A stretch of DNA of 64,000 nt from Pleodorina starrii (lineage: Eukaryota; Chlorophyta; Chlorophyceae; Chlamydomonadales; Volvocaceae). The stretch is taken from the NCBI GenBank assembly GCA_030267565.1, contig BRXU01000011.1, positions 2,470,501-2,534,500 of the forward strand. Reading direction: 5' to 3'. The notes beneath the pieces are model-generated. The model worked only from the letters and a program-made list of their open reading frames with translations, had not been told where the DNA came from and ran no database searches. Positions within the stretch are counted from its first letter, which is position 1. Each line of letters starts with the position of its first letter. Shown here in pieces: positions 54,282-64,000 of this stretch. The translations under genes were made by a program, and so were the position numbers.

Positions 54282-57147
54282 CTAGAGCCCCGAGATCCGC
54301 GGCACGTTGGGCTTTCCCAGGCGCTTGCCGGCCGGCCGTGATGCCGGCCCCGCCGCTGTCGCCGCCGCCCCAAACCGGGCCGGCGACAACAGCGGCGGCG
54401 GCGGCGGCGGCGGCGCCGCGGCGGCGTCCATCTGGGTCGCGCGCGCAGACGCCAGGAAACTAATCCCCCCCGTGCCGCCGCCGCCGCTGCTCCCACTGCT
54501 CCCGCCGCCGCCGCTACCGCGAACCGAGCTGAACCAGCGATTTGAGGTGTGGAGCAACGGCACGCAGTTGCTGGACCTGCTGCGACAAGCTCCCGCGGCG
54601 GCGCTGCCACCTCCACTGCCGCAACTGCCGCTGCCCATCCTATCGTAACGACTGACATCGTCGTCGTCGCCGCCGCCGCTGGCGGCGGCGCTGCTGCTGA
54701 CGCTGAGCACCCCGCCGCACTCCCCGGCGCAGCCTTCGCCGTTGCCAAGGATGCCGACTACACTGCTGATTACGCTGCTGCTGCTCTCCCGGTAGCTCAC
54801 ACAGCCGAGTTCAATGGCCGGAATCAGAGACAGGGAGGAGGTGGAGGCGGATGGCGCCGACGCTAGCGCTTCGGAGGGAAGGGCGGGGGCCGTGGGGGAG
54901 GAGGACAGGCACGCGGGGGAGCAAAACACGCTCCGGGAGGAGATGCTGCGGGCGGTAGGAATGGGCGTTGCAGGGGACAGCGCCGCCACAACCCCGCTGG
55001 CGCCGATCCCGCCTCCGCTGGCGGCGGCGGCGGCGGTGCTGCTGCTGCTAGCACGGCACAGCCTGCCCTCGAACTGCGCCGCCCGCAGTCTGACGCTCGT
55101 CTGGCTGTTGTCGTGGACGCCGCCGCTGCCTGTGGTGCTGCCGCCGCGCCTGGGGTGCAGGGCACCACAGGGCGTGGGCGATGGCGTGGGCGGGTGTGTG
55201 GCGGGGCTGGCGACAGGGCTGCTCGCTTGGGAGTCGTGGATGGAGTTGCGCGGGGTCGCTAGGATGGCGGGTCCCTCGGCGGCGGTCTCGCGAGGGGTGG
55301 GTGGGACCTCTTGCGAGGCCGCCGAGGCAGGGGTGCGGGAGCGTCTGAATGCGGGCACTCGGCTGCCGGCAGCTGGCTGGTGCTGCGCCTGACGCCGCGC
55401 CCCGTCCACGCTTTGTTGCTGCTCCGGGTGCTCCTGCCACCCGTCCTTCCGTTGCTGCTGCTGTGACTGCTCCAACTCCATCTCCATCTCACCTTGCTGC
55501 TGCTCCTGTTGCTGCCGCTGCTCGTCCTTCCCCGCCTGCTGCTGCTGCTCCTGTCGCTCCCCCCAGGGCTGAAGCTCACACTGTTGTTGTTGCTGGTGGT
55601 GCTGTCGCTGCTGTTCTGTCTGTCCGTGAGGCGGCCGCGCAGTCTCCTCCTGCTGAGCTGCCGCCTGCAGCTGCACCGCCTCCTCCACCTCGCACCCACG
55701 AGGATGAAGCCGCCGGCGGGATGCCGGGGTGGGTGATGGCAGCGGCGTCGCCTTCCGCGGCGACAGCACCTGTTGTGCTGGCGAGGGCGGTGCCGGCGGT
55801 GAAGACAACGTTGTCAGTGTCGCTCGCCGAGGTGACGTCAGCAGCAGCTGCTGATGCTGCGGTGGCTTGAAGGTCGAGTGAGGCGACGGCGGCTGTGATG
55901 CTGACAGCGGCGGCGCGTTCCTGGGCGACGTCAGCTGCTGCAACGGCGGCGCCGCTTTCCTGGGTGACGTCAGCTGCTGCAACGGCAGCGCCGTTTTCCT
56001 GGGTGACGTCAGCTGCTGCAACGGCGGCGCCGTTTTCCTAGGGGACGTCAGCTGCTGCAACGGCAGCGCCGTTTTCCTAGGGGACGTCAGCTGCTGCAAC
56101 GGCAGCGCCGTTTTCCTAGGGGACGTCAGCTGCTGCAACGGCGCCGCTTTCCTGGGTGACGCCAGTTGCTGCAACGGCGCCGCTGCCTTTCTGGGAGACG
56201 CCAGTTGCTGCAACGGCGCCGCTGCCTTTCTGGGAGACGTCAGCTGCTGCAATGGCGCCGCTACTCGAGGTGATGGCGGCTCTGCCTGCGGCGCCGTTGC
56301 CCGAGGCGACGGCAGCTGCTGTCTCGGCGTCACCATCCGGGGCGACGGCAGCGGCACCACCGCCTCCGGAGACATCATCAGCGCCGCCTTTACCGCCGCC
56401 GCCGCGGGACTGCGAGGCGGCATCTTGATGCGACTACTGCTGCTTGCGGCCCTGGGGCTGGATGCCACCTGCCGCGATGGGCTAGGGGGACACGCTGGCA
56501 GTTTTGAGGTTCCGGCGCCGGTGCCGGTGATGGTGATGGCGGCGGGTACCTCATCGGCTGCCCCGGAGTCTGGCGCCTGCTGCTGCTGCTGCTGGCACGT
56601 CGTGTTGCGTGGGATGCGCGGACGATGGGCCCTCTCGGCGGCGGCCAGTGGCGCGGGATCGGGGGTTCCGGGGGCAGAGACGGATGCGGTGGTGATCGGA
56701 GCGGCGGGGGCACAGCTTGGGGAGGAGGGAGCTGGCGCGGAGGGGGTGGGTGCTGGGGTGGAGGGTGCTATGGCGGGTGTGGGCGGGGCGGTTGCAGGCT
56801 TTGGAGCTTTCGCGGTGGCGGGGTTGGCGCGCGACGAGGCGGTGCCTGGGGCAGCGACTTTGGGCGCCGCAACTGCCGTGGGCACCAGCGGGGAGGCGCG
56901 GGGTCGGCTGGCCCTGAGGATGGGCGACTTGAGCCCCTGTAGGGGTTGATGTGCGGCGACGGCAGCAGTAGCAGCGGCAAATGGTCAGCGGCGTCTGGGC
57001 TTGCGGGGCACAAGAGGGCGAGGGCAAACGGTGCCGTAGCTACTGGGGGCTTGGTATTACGATCGGCGAGGGTTCCGAACCGCATGCCGGCACTGAACGG
57101 TGCGCACGGAAGTGCTCACCTTTCGAAACGCTGACACTCCGGTCCAT
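54282..57147 (-). CDS. Disordered Pro/Ala/Gln-rich protein with SPRK repeat array
   Basis: The main exon 56936-54282 (884 codons plus stop) is open throughout and has no usable in-frame ATG at its 5' end, while an acceptor (ccctacag) stands exactly there. I propose exon 1 at 57147-57061, starting at an ATG in ideal context (gccATGg) and ending in phase 0; total about 913 residues, exon 1 tentative. The family is not recognised. Nearly all of it is predicted disordered: Pro/Ala/Ser at the start, then twelve units around APLQQLTSPRK (residues about 235-370), a Gln/Glu-rich stretch, and a Ser/Gly/Ala C terminus ending GKRLGKPNVPRISGL. Eight of the units carry S-P-R-K, which fits both the CDK site consensus S/T-P-x-K/R and SPKK-type DNA-binding motifs. 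Codon use is strongly G/C-ending as in its neighbours. Confidence 0.6.
55910..56275 (-). repeat. 36/39-base coding tandem repeat (PLQQLTSPRK units)
   Basis: About nine nearly identical units of 39 or 36 bases containing cgtcagctgctgcaacgg on the plus strand. Neighbouring units differ at only a few positions, indicating recent expansion. Most units contain the octamer tgacgtca or a close variant. Confidence 0.95.
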
Positions 57148-58705
57148 GGCGCCAATGGTAAATAAAACAGGTCTACTGCCTCCTGCTGGTTCAGTATCAG
57201 GGGGCGAAGCAGGTCCAATAAATTCCGTAACAGGGAAGAACGGGACGGCGCCGTGGGGCCCGACAGACCGCTGCGGGGCCCGCACGCACAGCTGCACAGC
57301 GCTACGCAAACAGGCTTCGCCCTCAAAGCACGACACGATGGACAGGGCGCATGCCCTAGCAGCGACGACTCGACAAATAACTTCTGCTCTGTGTCGTTCA
57401 AAGCTTTAGCTGTAGCCCACAGCCCACACCCCCGGGCCCCAAGGATTTACCTCGTGCGCCTCAAGTGTATAGTCGGCTTTTGAGAATGCAATCCAGCCCG
57501 GGCCAGCAGCCTCCAGCCTGCAAGATGGCCAGAACGAGCCAACCGTTCGTAACTAGCAATTTCGCCACGACCGTCGGAGCGCGCGGTTGACTGGTAACAG
57601 GTCAGCTTCCTAAAATATTCGTGCATAATCCTATTGCCCCTTGGTGGTCAGTGGTGCTTTTCACGGACGAAGGGTTCTGGTCATTGTTCCTATCGCTTCT
57701 CACCTTTGTTTCAACCTGGATAGCAGATGAAGCACGAGAATCACAGTCACCGCAACTAGTATCCCCGCATCCAAAAGCTCCATTCTGAAATCGACGGGGT
57801 GGCTCGAGTTGTGCTGTTACGCGACGTGTAACGTGTTTCCGGACGTCGCTGCCGCCTTTGTCGTCCGAGGTGAACAAAGGCGGTAGACTCTACATGTTAC
57901 GAGAGTCCGGACTAGCTGCATTTGTCAAGCGGATAGAGAGCCAAACGACTCTTCTTGGCGTCGCCGTTATGTCAGGTGGGCCCGATGAGTCCGCGTTGAC
58001 CGTCCTTTTCCTACAACTTCGCATCAGCACGAAGGTCCCAGCCCAGCTTATTAAATTTTAATAGCAGCAACATTTAAATCTAGCATTTCTGCGGGCTGGC
58101 TGGGTCACATGAAAGCACTCGACCGTGCATTAAATACGCGCCATCGCTGACACAGTATCATAGTAGAGGCCCGCGCGCCTCCGAAACAAACAAGAAGCTC
58201 AATGGCAGAACCCCCAAAAGAGTGGATTTTCCACTGCAATTGCCGGGCTGGAACAAAGTGACCCGCTAATTACCGCAACTGCTGCCCGCTCGCCACCGCT
58301 ACCGCAAAGTCGCCGCCAGTATAACCAGGACCCCATTTGCCACCCACCCATAGCGCTGTAACATTCCCACACACAATCGAGAAGATTAATTCAGCTTCTC
58401 GCCCTCTCGCGACAACAGAAACAAATCAACGCAAAATCTCAATCTATCCATCTCGGCCCCACTCACGGCCAACCTGACGAGTAGCAGTCCCCCTCTCTCG
58501 GCCCCAATTACGCTCGACCTGGAACAACAGCGGTCCCTCCTCCCCTTGTCAGCCCCTTCGAAACGCACCAAGAATTTTACCCACTCCTCTGCACCGCTCC
58601 TCTGCACCACATCAATGCCACCCTGGCCGAACGCCGGTATGCCACAGCCTCCCCCTCCACACGCGTACGCATGCCTGGGCCCTCATACACACCATAGCCA
58701 CGCTA
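57148..58705. other. Region between the SPRK gene start and Twinkle 3' end
   Basis: Both flanking genes are on the minus strand, so it contains the promoter of the SPRK gene and the 3' flank of Twinkle. No conserved coding pattern; the interval 57600-58400 is relatively AT-rich. No TGTAA signal was found on the minus strand near the Twinkle stop. Confidence 0.4.
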
Positions 58706-61700
58706 CTACCTGATCGACTCCATCCACGGGTCCCGAAACCGGCACTGCTCCTTGTCGTACACCAATGTGTAATCTCCCTGCATGCCGCTGGTCTTGTTGC
58801 GGGCCTGAGGGTTTGGCGTTCGGGTGCGCGGCATTGGGGACAGCCATTGGTTATTGCGTTTCTTCGCGTTGCTTTCTGATGCGGGGGAGGGAAACTCGGA
58901 CGACTTGGGAAGTTGGGATGGAAGGCAAGGTGGCGCCCGGCCCGCCCGGGCCGAGGGCCCGCGGCCGCCAGCCCCCCGAAGAACAGCGGACGGGTTTGCG
59001 GAGCCCCCGCCCGCCTTGCTCCCCGGCCCCGGCCCCAGCCCCCGTTCGCTAACGCCGTCATCCGTCTCTTCGCTGCGGTACCTACTGTACTACCTCCAGC
59101 CCCCAGCCCCCAGCCGCGCGCCCCTCTTTCCCACTTCCCGGTCCACATCAGCTCACGCCAGCTCGCGGTACCTTTCCGGAGCCGCGCTCCATTTGGCGCC
59201 AACCAACCAACCAACAACCAACTAACCATCCAACCGACAACCGACAACCAATCATTCCAATTCTCGTGGAGAATCGGCACGGCCGCCGGCTGACCCACCT
59301 TGAGCACTTTGATGAGCGTCTCGTTCTCGCTCCAGACGATCTGCGGCGGCTTGCCGGACCGACCCGAGGGTCGTGAGGCCGCCATCTTGTGCTTCCGCAT
59401 CGCCGCGTCGATGGCCACCCGCGTGTACCTGACCCATTGGGGTGGGGATGGGAAGGGGTGTGGGGGAGAGGGGGAAGCGCATAAGCTTCACTTGGAGGAA
59501 CTAGACATGTGGCGGGTGGCGGGTGGTGGAGGAGTGGGGGTAGAGGGGTTGCCCGCCTTTGCGCCCGCCTCTGCGCCCGCCTTGGGTTGCCCGCCTTTGC
59601 GCCCGCCTTTGCGCCCGCCCACCTGTGCACCACCAGCCCCATGTCGGCCTTGTTGTACCAGTGGGCCGAGCCGGATATGTCGTACATGGTGGGCGGGCTT
59701 CCGTCCCACTCCTCCATGGCCTTGGGGTGCGCCACCAGCCACACGTGCACCGAGTAGCGCTGAGCCCAGCGCTTCACCTGCAGGAGGGGGGGTGCGGGGG
59801 TGGCGAGGTAAGGTGAGGCGGCGTGACAGGCGAGGTGACAGCTGAGGTGAGGTGCGCGGCCAGGCCGGGAAATGCCAGGCAAAGGACGGGTAAGGACTAA
59901 GGAGGGGCAAAGGCAGGGCACGGCCGTGTGCGGCCGGGCCAGGAAGGGAAAGACCGTGGCGCGTGTGGTGCGGAGCGCGGAGAGCATCCCATCACGTGTA
60001 CGCGCGGTCAAGGGCGGCCGGTCTTGACATTTGGGGGTTGCGAAGGATTTCAGGAAGGCCGTATTGAGGATGTTGGGGAGCGCCAACCTTGCATTCGCAC
60101 CGTCCTCCCCACCGCCCGCCCCACCGCCGCTCTTTGTCCGTTTTCCGGTCCCTTCGTGGCATCCCCGCCGCCACCCGCCGAAAAGTACGGCACCCGCTGC
60201 CGTATTTTCCCACCCACACACCCACACACACACACCTTGCCCAGCAGCGCACTGACGTACTCGGTCTCCGTCTGCGCACCGCGCCGCTGCTCAAGCTCGT
60301 TGTACGGGTCAATCACCAGGCCTCGAATGCCGTACCTGCCGTACAACCGAAAACCCGGTGCGCAGCAGCAGCAGCGGCAGCAGCACACGCAGGCACACAC
60401 ACACACACAGTTTGGATGACGTGCAACTTACCGGTATGAGGGAGCCCGGAAGGCAGCGCAGGCACACACACACACCGCACAGATGCCCCCCGCCCGCCCG
60501 CCTGTACCAGTGCCCCACAACAGCCCCTCCGAGCCACCCACAGCCGCTCGCTCCGACCTCCGCGCTCCGCAGCCAGCGCCCCCCTGATCCCGAGTCCTCA
60601 GCTCCCACCATCCTGGATCCTACAAGCCTGGAGATGGCCGCTGCGCCCACCTCCGCATCCCACCTCGCAACACAGGGCGCCCCACAGGCCGGACCCCGCG
60701 CCCCAGCCCAACCGACCCCCGGGTCACCGCATTGGGCCGCGAACGGGGCCTGCGCAGAACTACCTAGGAAAGCTACAGTCAGCCCCAACCCCCCTTCCTC
60801 CCCCTTCCCCTCCCACACACCCCGACGCACGCAACCCCGCCCGCCTGTACCGCCGACCCACACCGACCCACACCGCCTCGCAGCCACCCAACCCCACCCA
60901 CCGATACACGGCCTGTGTGGCCTTATCCAGCACCCAGTCAATGGTGCAAGGCCGCCGGGCTTCCTCCAGGGCCTCAGCTGCAAGATCCGCATCCCCATCA
61001 TCACCGCCGCCGCCGCCGCCGCTGCCGTCGTCCCCGCCCTCCAGCCCCTCCCCGCCCGCCGCGACCGGCTCCGCGCGCGCCGCCCTGGCTGCCGCCGCCG
61101 CCGCCAGCGCCCCTGCCGGTTCGTCTGCCATGTCTGCATGGCGTATGAGCACGAAGTGGTCGTGCACCCAGTGCAGGTTCTCTCTGAACTCCGCGGGGGT
61201 CAGCAGGGGGAAGCCCTCGCGGCTGAACATGGGCTTGTCTGCAGGGGGGGAGGGAGGGGGAGGAGGGGGGGAGGAGGACAGCGGAGGGCAGGGCAGGGCG
61301 AGGACGGGGGAAAGGGAGGGCGGGGGAGGAATGGGAGTGGAAAGCGGTAATGATACTGGTTGCGGGTGATACTGGTTGCGGGTCAGGTCAGGTCTCAGGT
61401 CAGGTCAGGTCAGGTCAGGGCCTCGAAGGAGAGGTGAGGGCAGGGAAGGGCGATGGCGTGGGGAGGGACTTCTCTACGTCCGGAGTGGCAGAGGGGGCGA
61501 TGCGCGGGGGCTGGAGTACACATTACCGGTAGTTCAGCGATCCAGGCTCAGCGCATCATCTCTTGGGCCCCGGGGTTCCGGCTGCTCATCCCTTCGCTCC
61601 GCCTGAAGTTCTCAATGACCCCCCAACTTAGGGTCGACCCGCTCCGGAGCCCCCGGTCTCGCGAACAACCCCCTCCCCAGAACCGCGTGGGCGCCGCCGC

Positions 61701-63965
61701 CGCCACCCCCCACCCCCCCCACCCCCCCCACCCCCACCATCACCCCCCCCACCCCCCCCACCCCCACCATCACCACCCCCAACCCCCAGACATGAGACTC
61801 CACTCACGTGCTGACAGCTCTATGAGGTTCTGCGCGTGTCGTACGACGCTCTTCTCAAAGCTTGCGAACGCGATCCGCCAGCCCGACCTGCTTGCCAGTT
61901 GTACGGCAAGGGCGTCCAGCCAGTGGGACTTGCCGCTGTTGGGTACACCTGGAGGGGTGGGTACGGCAGGAGTACGGCAGGTACGGGAGCGGCCCCCGGC
62001 CCGGGTGGCATGGGTCGGTTGCTCGGTCGTGTGGGGAGCCGGTCGGCCGGAAGTGGCAGGCAGTGAAATGTACGATGAAATGCGCAATGCGTGCGTTCCT
62101 GTCGTATCTTGTCGTACCCTGTCGTATTCTGAGCCCCATGCGACACGCATACACACACACGCAGAGTAAAGAGCACCACGCAAAGTCCAGGCGCCTTGCC
62201 TCCGCCTCGCGCAAGGGGGCTGACAGCATCCTGCAAGGGCACCTTCCTTGGGCCCCCAGAAAGCTTCCCCTCCGCTCCCAACCGTCCCAGGCGACTGCTC
62301 GCTGCTTTCCCCCTTCCCCCCATCCAATACGCACACACAGAGCGCTCTCCGTGCTTCCGCCTGGTACTCGCTCTGCTCCGCTTCGCATTCACTTGCTCAC
62401 CCCGCTTTCTGTATCTCATCCCCCTTCATACACACACATACACACACCCAAGCAGACAGCCACACACCCAAGCAGACAGACACCCACTCCACTCCAAACG
62501 CGCGCGCCGGGGCCTCCCTCCCTCCCTCCCTCCCCCCCCGCTCCCCCCCCCGCTCCCCCACCTGTCACCACCGTCAGCTCCCCGGGCACCACCTTGTACA
62601 ACCCGTCCAGACCCGTCCAACCCGTGGACACGGCCGCAGCGGTTTGCTCCTTGCCGTACCAGTGCTGCAGCAGCTGGCGGGTCCGAGGTGGTGGTAGTGG
62701 AGATGGGGGTGGTGGGGAAGGTGAGGGTGGTGGGGGAGGTCTAGAGGGTTTTAGGGTTTAAGGGTACAACAGTCCAAAGAGGCCATAGGCTGACAGGGGC
62801 TGACAGGGGCTGACAGGGGCTGACAGGGGCTGACAGGGGCTGACAGGGGCTGACTGACAAAGTGAAGAAGCGTAATGGCGGTGGTGGTGGTGGTGGTGTG
62901 TACATGTGTGTGAATGTGGGGGTGGATGTGGGAAGGGAAGGGGGAGTGTGAGTCGCGGCATCGCGTATGCACGTAAGGCCACATGCACGGTGGGTACGGC
63001 GCACAAAGGCACGCACGCGAAGCGCCCGTCCTGATGCTAGCTCCCACGGCGATGCCGTACGTCGTAAAAAGTACGACTCATGTCGTACCTCGTCCAACAG
63101 GCCGGTGACGTCCATCAGGCCCCGCACCGGGTACGGCCTCGCCGTGTGCACCAGGTGCCACAGAGCCTCCCGCCCGTCCTCACACAGCACTTCCACCGCA
63201 CAACTGCGCAGCGGCTGCTGCTGCCCTGGCTGCCCCTGCTGCTGCTGCTGCAGCGCCTGCTGCTGCTGCTGCTGTCGTTGCAACGGCGACGGGAATCCCC
63301 CGGGCGCCGCACCCATAGACCCCGACTGCTGTTGCTGCCACTGGGGCACTGGCGGCACTGGCGGCGCCGCCGGCGCGGCCGTGTACGACATGCCGTACGG
63401 ATCCTGCCGCTGATGCTCATGCTGCAGCACCTCCTGCACAAAGTCCTCCCGGAGGTAGTCGGGCCCCGCGTCGTACTCGGCCGCCTGGTCGCCGTCGTAC
63501 AGATCGCCGCCGTACATCGCCTCCGACCGCCGCCGTGCGAGGCTGCACGGCGGCAACTCGCTGGTTTCGGAGGGCCAGCGCAGCACGCGGCAGCGCTCGC
63601 GGGCCAGGCCCGTGGCCAGCTCCTGGGAGGGCGGAGGAAAAGGAAAAAGAGAAAAGATACCTAGATACCGCAGCGGAGGGGGAGAAGAGGGAGGAGCGGG
63701 CTTGGAGTCGGGGTCGGGGCGGGTTCATGGCCGAGCCGGGTTGGCAAGGGGAGCGCCCACTCCCGCCCTGCCGCCCCACCCGACCTCCTTCATCACCCCG
63801 GCCGCCCGCCCACCAACCCCCCCGATGATTACGCTTCGCTTCGCCTCGATTCCCTTTCCCAAGATCCCACCCTACCTCCGCCAGCATTCGGCTCTCCGGG
63901 CTCTCCTTGAGCGCCAGGGTCACCCGCACATGGCCCCCCACCACGGCCGGCTCGGGGCACAGCAC
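58706..63965 (-). CDS. TWINKLE: Twinkle-type organellar DNA helicase, helicase half (5' partial)
   Basis: Nine exons in phase on the minus strand: 63965-63876, 63622-63089, 62673-62562, 61948-61808, 61238-60902, 60335-60236, 59777-59623, 59428-59299, 58804-58706; the gene continues past the right edge. The RecA-like DnaB-family helicase is complete: STGWTGLDGLYKVVPGELTV, Walker A GVPNSGKS, FASFEKSVVRHAQNL, Walker B GLVIDPYNELE, VHVWLVAHPKAMEEW, DISGSAHWYNKADMGLVVHR and, near the end, the RNK element of the arginine-finger region. Twinkle unwinds mitochondrial (in plants also plastid) DNA, and plant forms also prime it. The preceding Toprim-like segment aligns (LAEELATGLARERCRVLRWP) but its acidic motif is replaced by KESPESRM and the KDANEVL-type motif by SCAVEVL, so primase activity is doubtful. 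A Gln-rich insertion of about 100 residues interrupts this part. The zinc-finger and primase N terminus lie outside the window. Confidence 0.92.
59047..59083 (+). repeat. Interspersed CGCTGCGGTAC motif, variant copy E
   Basis: cgctaacgccgtc, then gtctcttcgctgcggtacct, in a Twinkle intron. The cgctaacgccgtc lead-in is shared with 34719-34731, where the core is altered to gctgcgaaattc. Confidence 0.6.
59546..59622. repeat. GCGCCCGCCTTT minisatellite in Twinkle intron
   Basis: Tandem gcgcccgcctttgc-type units, five or six copies with variation, ending directly at the donor of the intron following exon 59777-59623. Confidence 0.85.
61379..61420 (+). repeat. (GGTCA)n pentanucleotide repeat
   Basis: ggtca repeated about seven times with one interruption, inside a Twinkle intron. 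Confidence 0.9.
61705..61790. repeat. C-rich CCCCCCAC / CACCATCA minisatellite
   Basis: cccccccaccccccccacccccaccatcac-type units repeated within a Twinkle intron; purines only as scattered adenines. Confidence 0.85.
62746..62764 (+). repeat. Interstitial telomere-like tract (TTTTAGGG)
   Basis: GGGTTTTAGGGTTTAAGGG in the Twinkle intron before exon 62673-62562, one exact TTTTAGGG unit flanked by near units. Confidence 0.6.
62789..62856 (+). repeat. 11-base GCTGACAGGGG tandem repeat
   Basis: About six exact copies of gctgacagggg in a Twinkle intron. Confidence 0.95.
63665..63678 (-). repeat. Interspersed CGCTGCGGTAT motif, copy F
   Basis: Complement of ataccgcagcggag in a Twinkle intron, flanked by aaaagataccta on its A-rich side. 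Confidence 0.7.
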
Positions 63966-64000
63966 CTGCGGCGGAAGGACCGACCCGTGGGTCAGGGGGT

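Noticed and set aside
59148..60233. 361-codon continuous minus-strand frame
   Set aside because: It runs through a Twinkle exon (59777-59623) and its introns; only the exon part is conserved.

Overview
This is a GC-rich eukaryotic nuclear window whose genes are densely interrupted by introns, most plausibly from a volvocine or other chlamydomonadalean green alga. Support: short exons and GT-AG introns with polypyrimidine acceptors, strongly G/C-ending codons, long Ala/Gly/Gln low-complexity insertions, plant/algal gene types (a plastid fibrillin, a PurK-PurE fusion with a presumed plastid leader, a plant-type Twinkle helicase), TGTAA-like polyadenylation signals downstream of some stops, and short interstitial tracts resembling the TTTTAGGG telomere repeat of this algal order. 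The species is not identified.

Layout: 416-7517 (+) the 3' part of a Golgi cysteine-rich GLG1/MG-160 family membrane protein; 7518-11362 intergenic, with a decayed copy of that gene's last exon near 9.7 kb; 11363-15105 (+) a SET-domain protein with a secretory-like N terminus; 16741-18084 (+) an unrecognised two-exon gene; 18471-19116 a palindrome-rich, MITE-like segment; 20036-21895 (+) a single-exon beta-propeller/BTB protein; 23205-23276 (+) tRNA-Thr(CGU); 23556-26951 (+) splicing factor PRP38 with an RS/RD tail; 28912-31177 (-) a plastid fibrillin (PAP); 32920-38339 (+) the purine-synthesis PurK-PurE fusion; 39759-42073 (+) a secreted Tyr/Glu-rich protein; 44196-47210 (+) a beta-helix protein with a SUMO-interaction-like motif; 48144-53201 (-) Integrator subunit 9; 54282-57147 (-) a low-complexity protein with an SPRK repeat array; 58706 to beyond the right edge (-) the helicase half of Twinkle.

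The genes do not form an operon or one pathway. PRP38 (spliceosome) and INTS9 (snRNA 3'-end processing) both serve RNA processing; the fibrillin and PurK-PurE products are probably plastid proteins; Twinkle serves organelle DNA replication. Exon models were built by hand from conserved protein blocks and phase-compatible splice sites, so internal coordinates are good for conserved exons and weaker at 5' ends. I found no operon-like novel system. The best leads are the Twinkle whose Toprim active-site residues appear lost, the SIM-bearing beta-helix protein, the SPRK array protein, the secretory-looking SET protein, a recurrent CGCTGCGGTAT element, three GC-AG introns, and the palindromic element at 18.5-19.1 kb.
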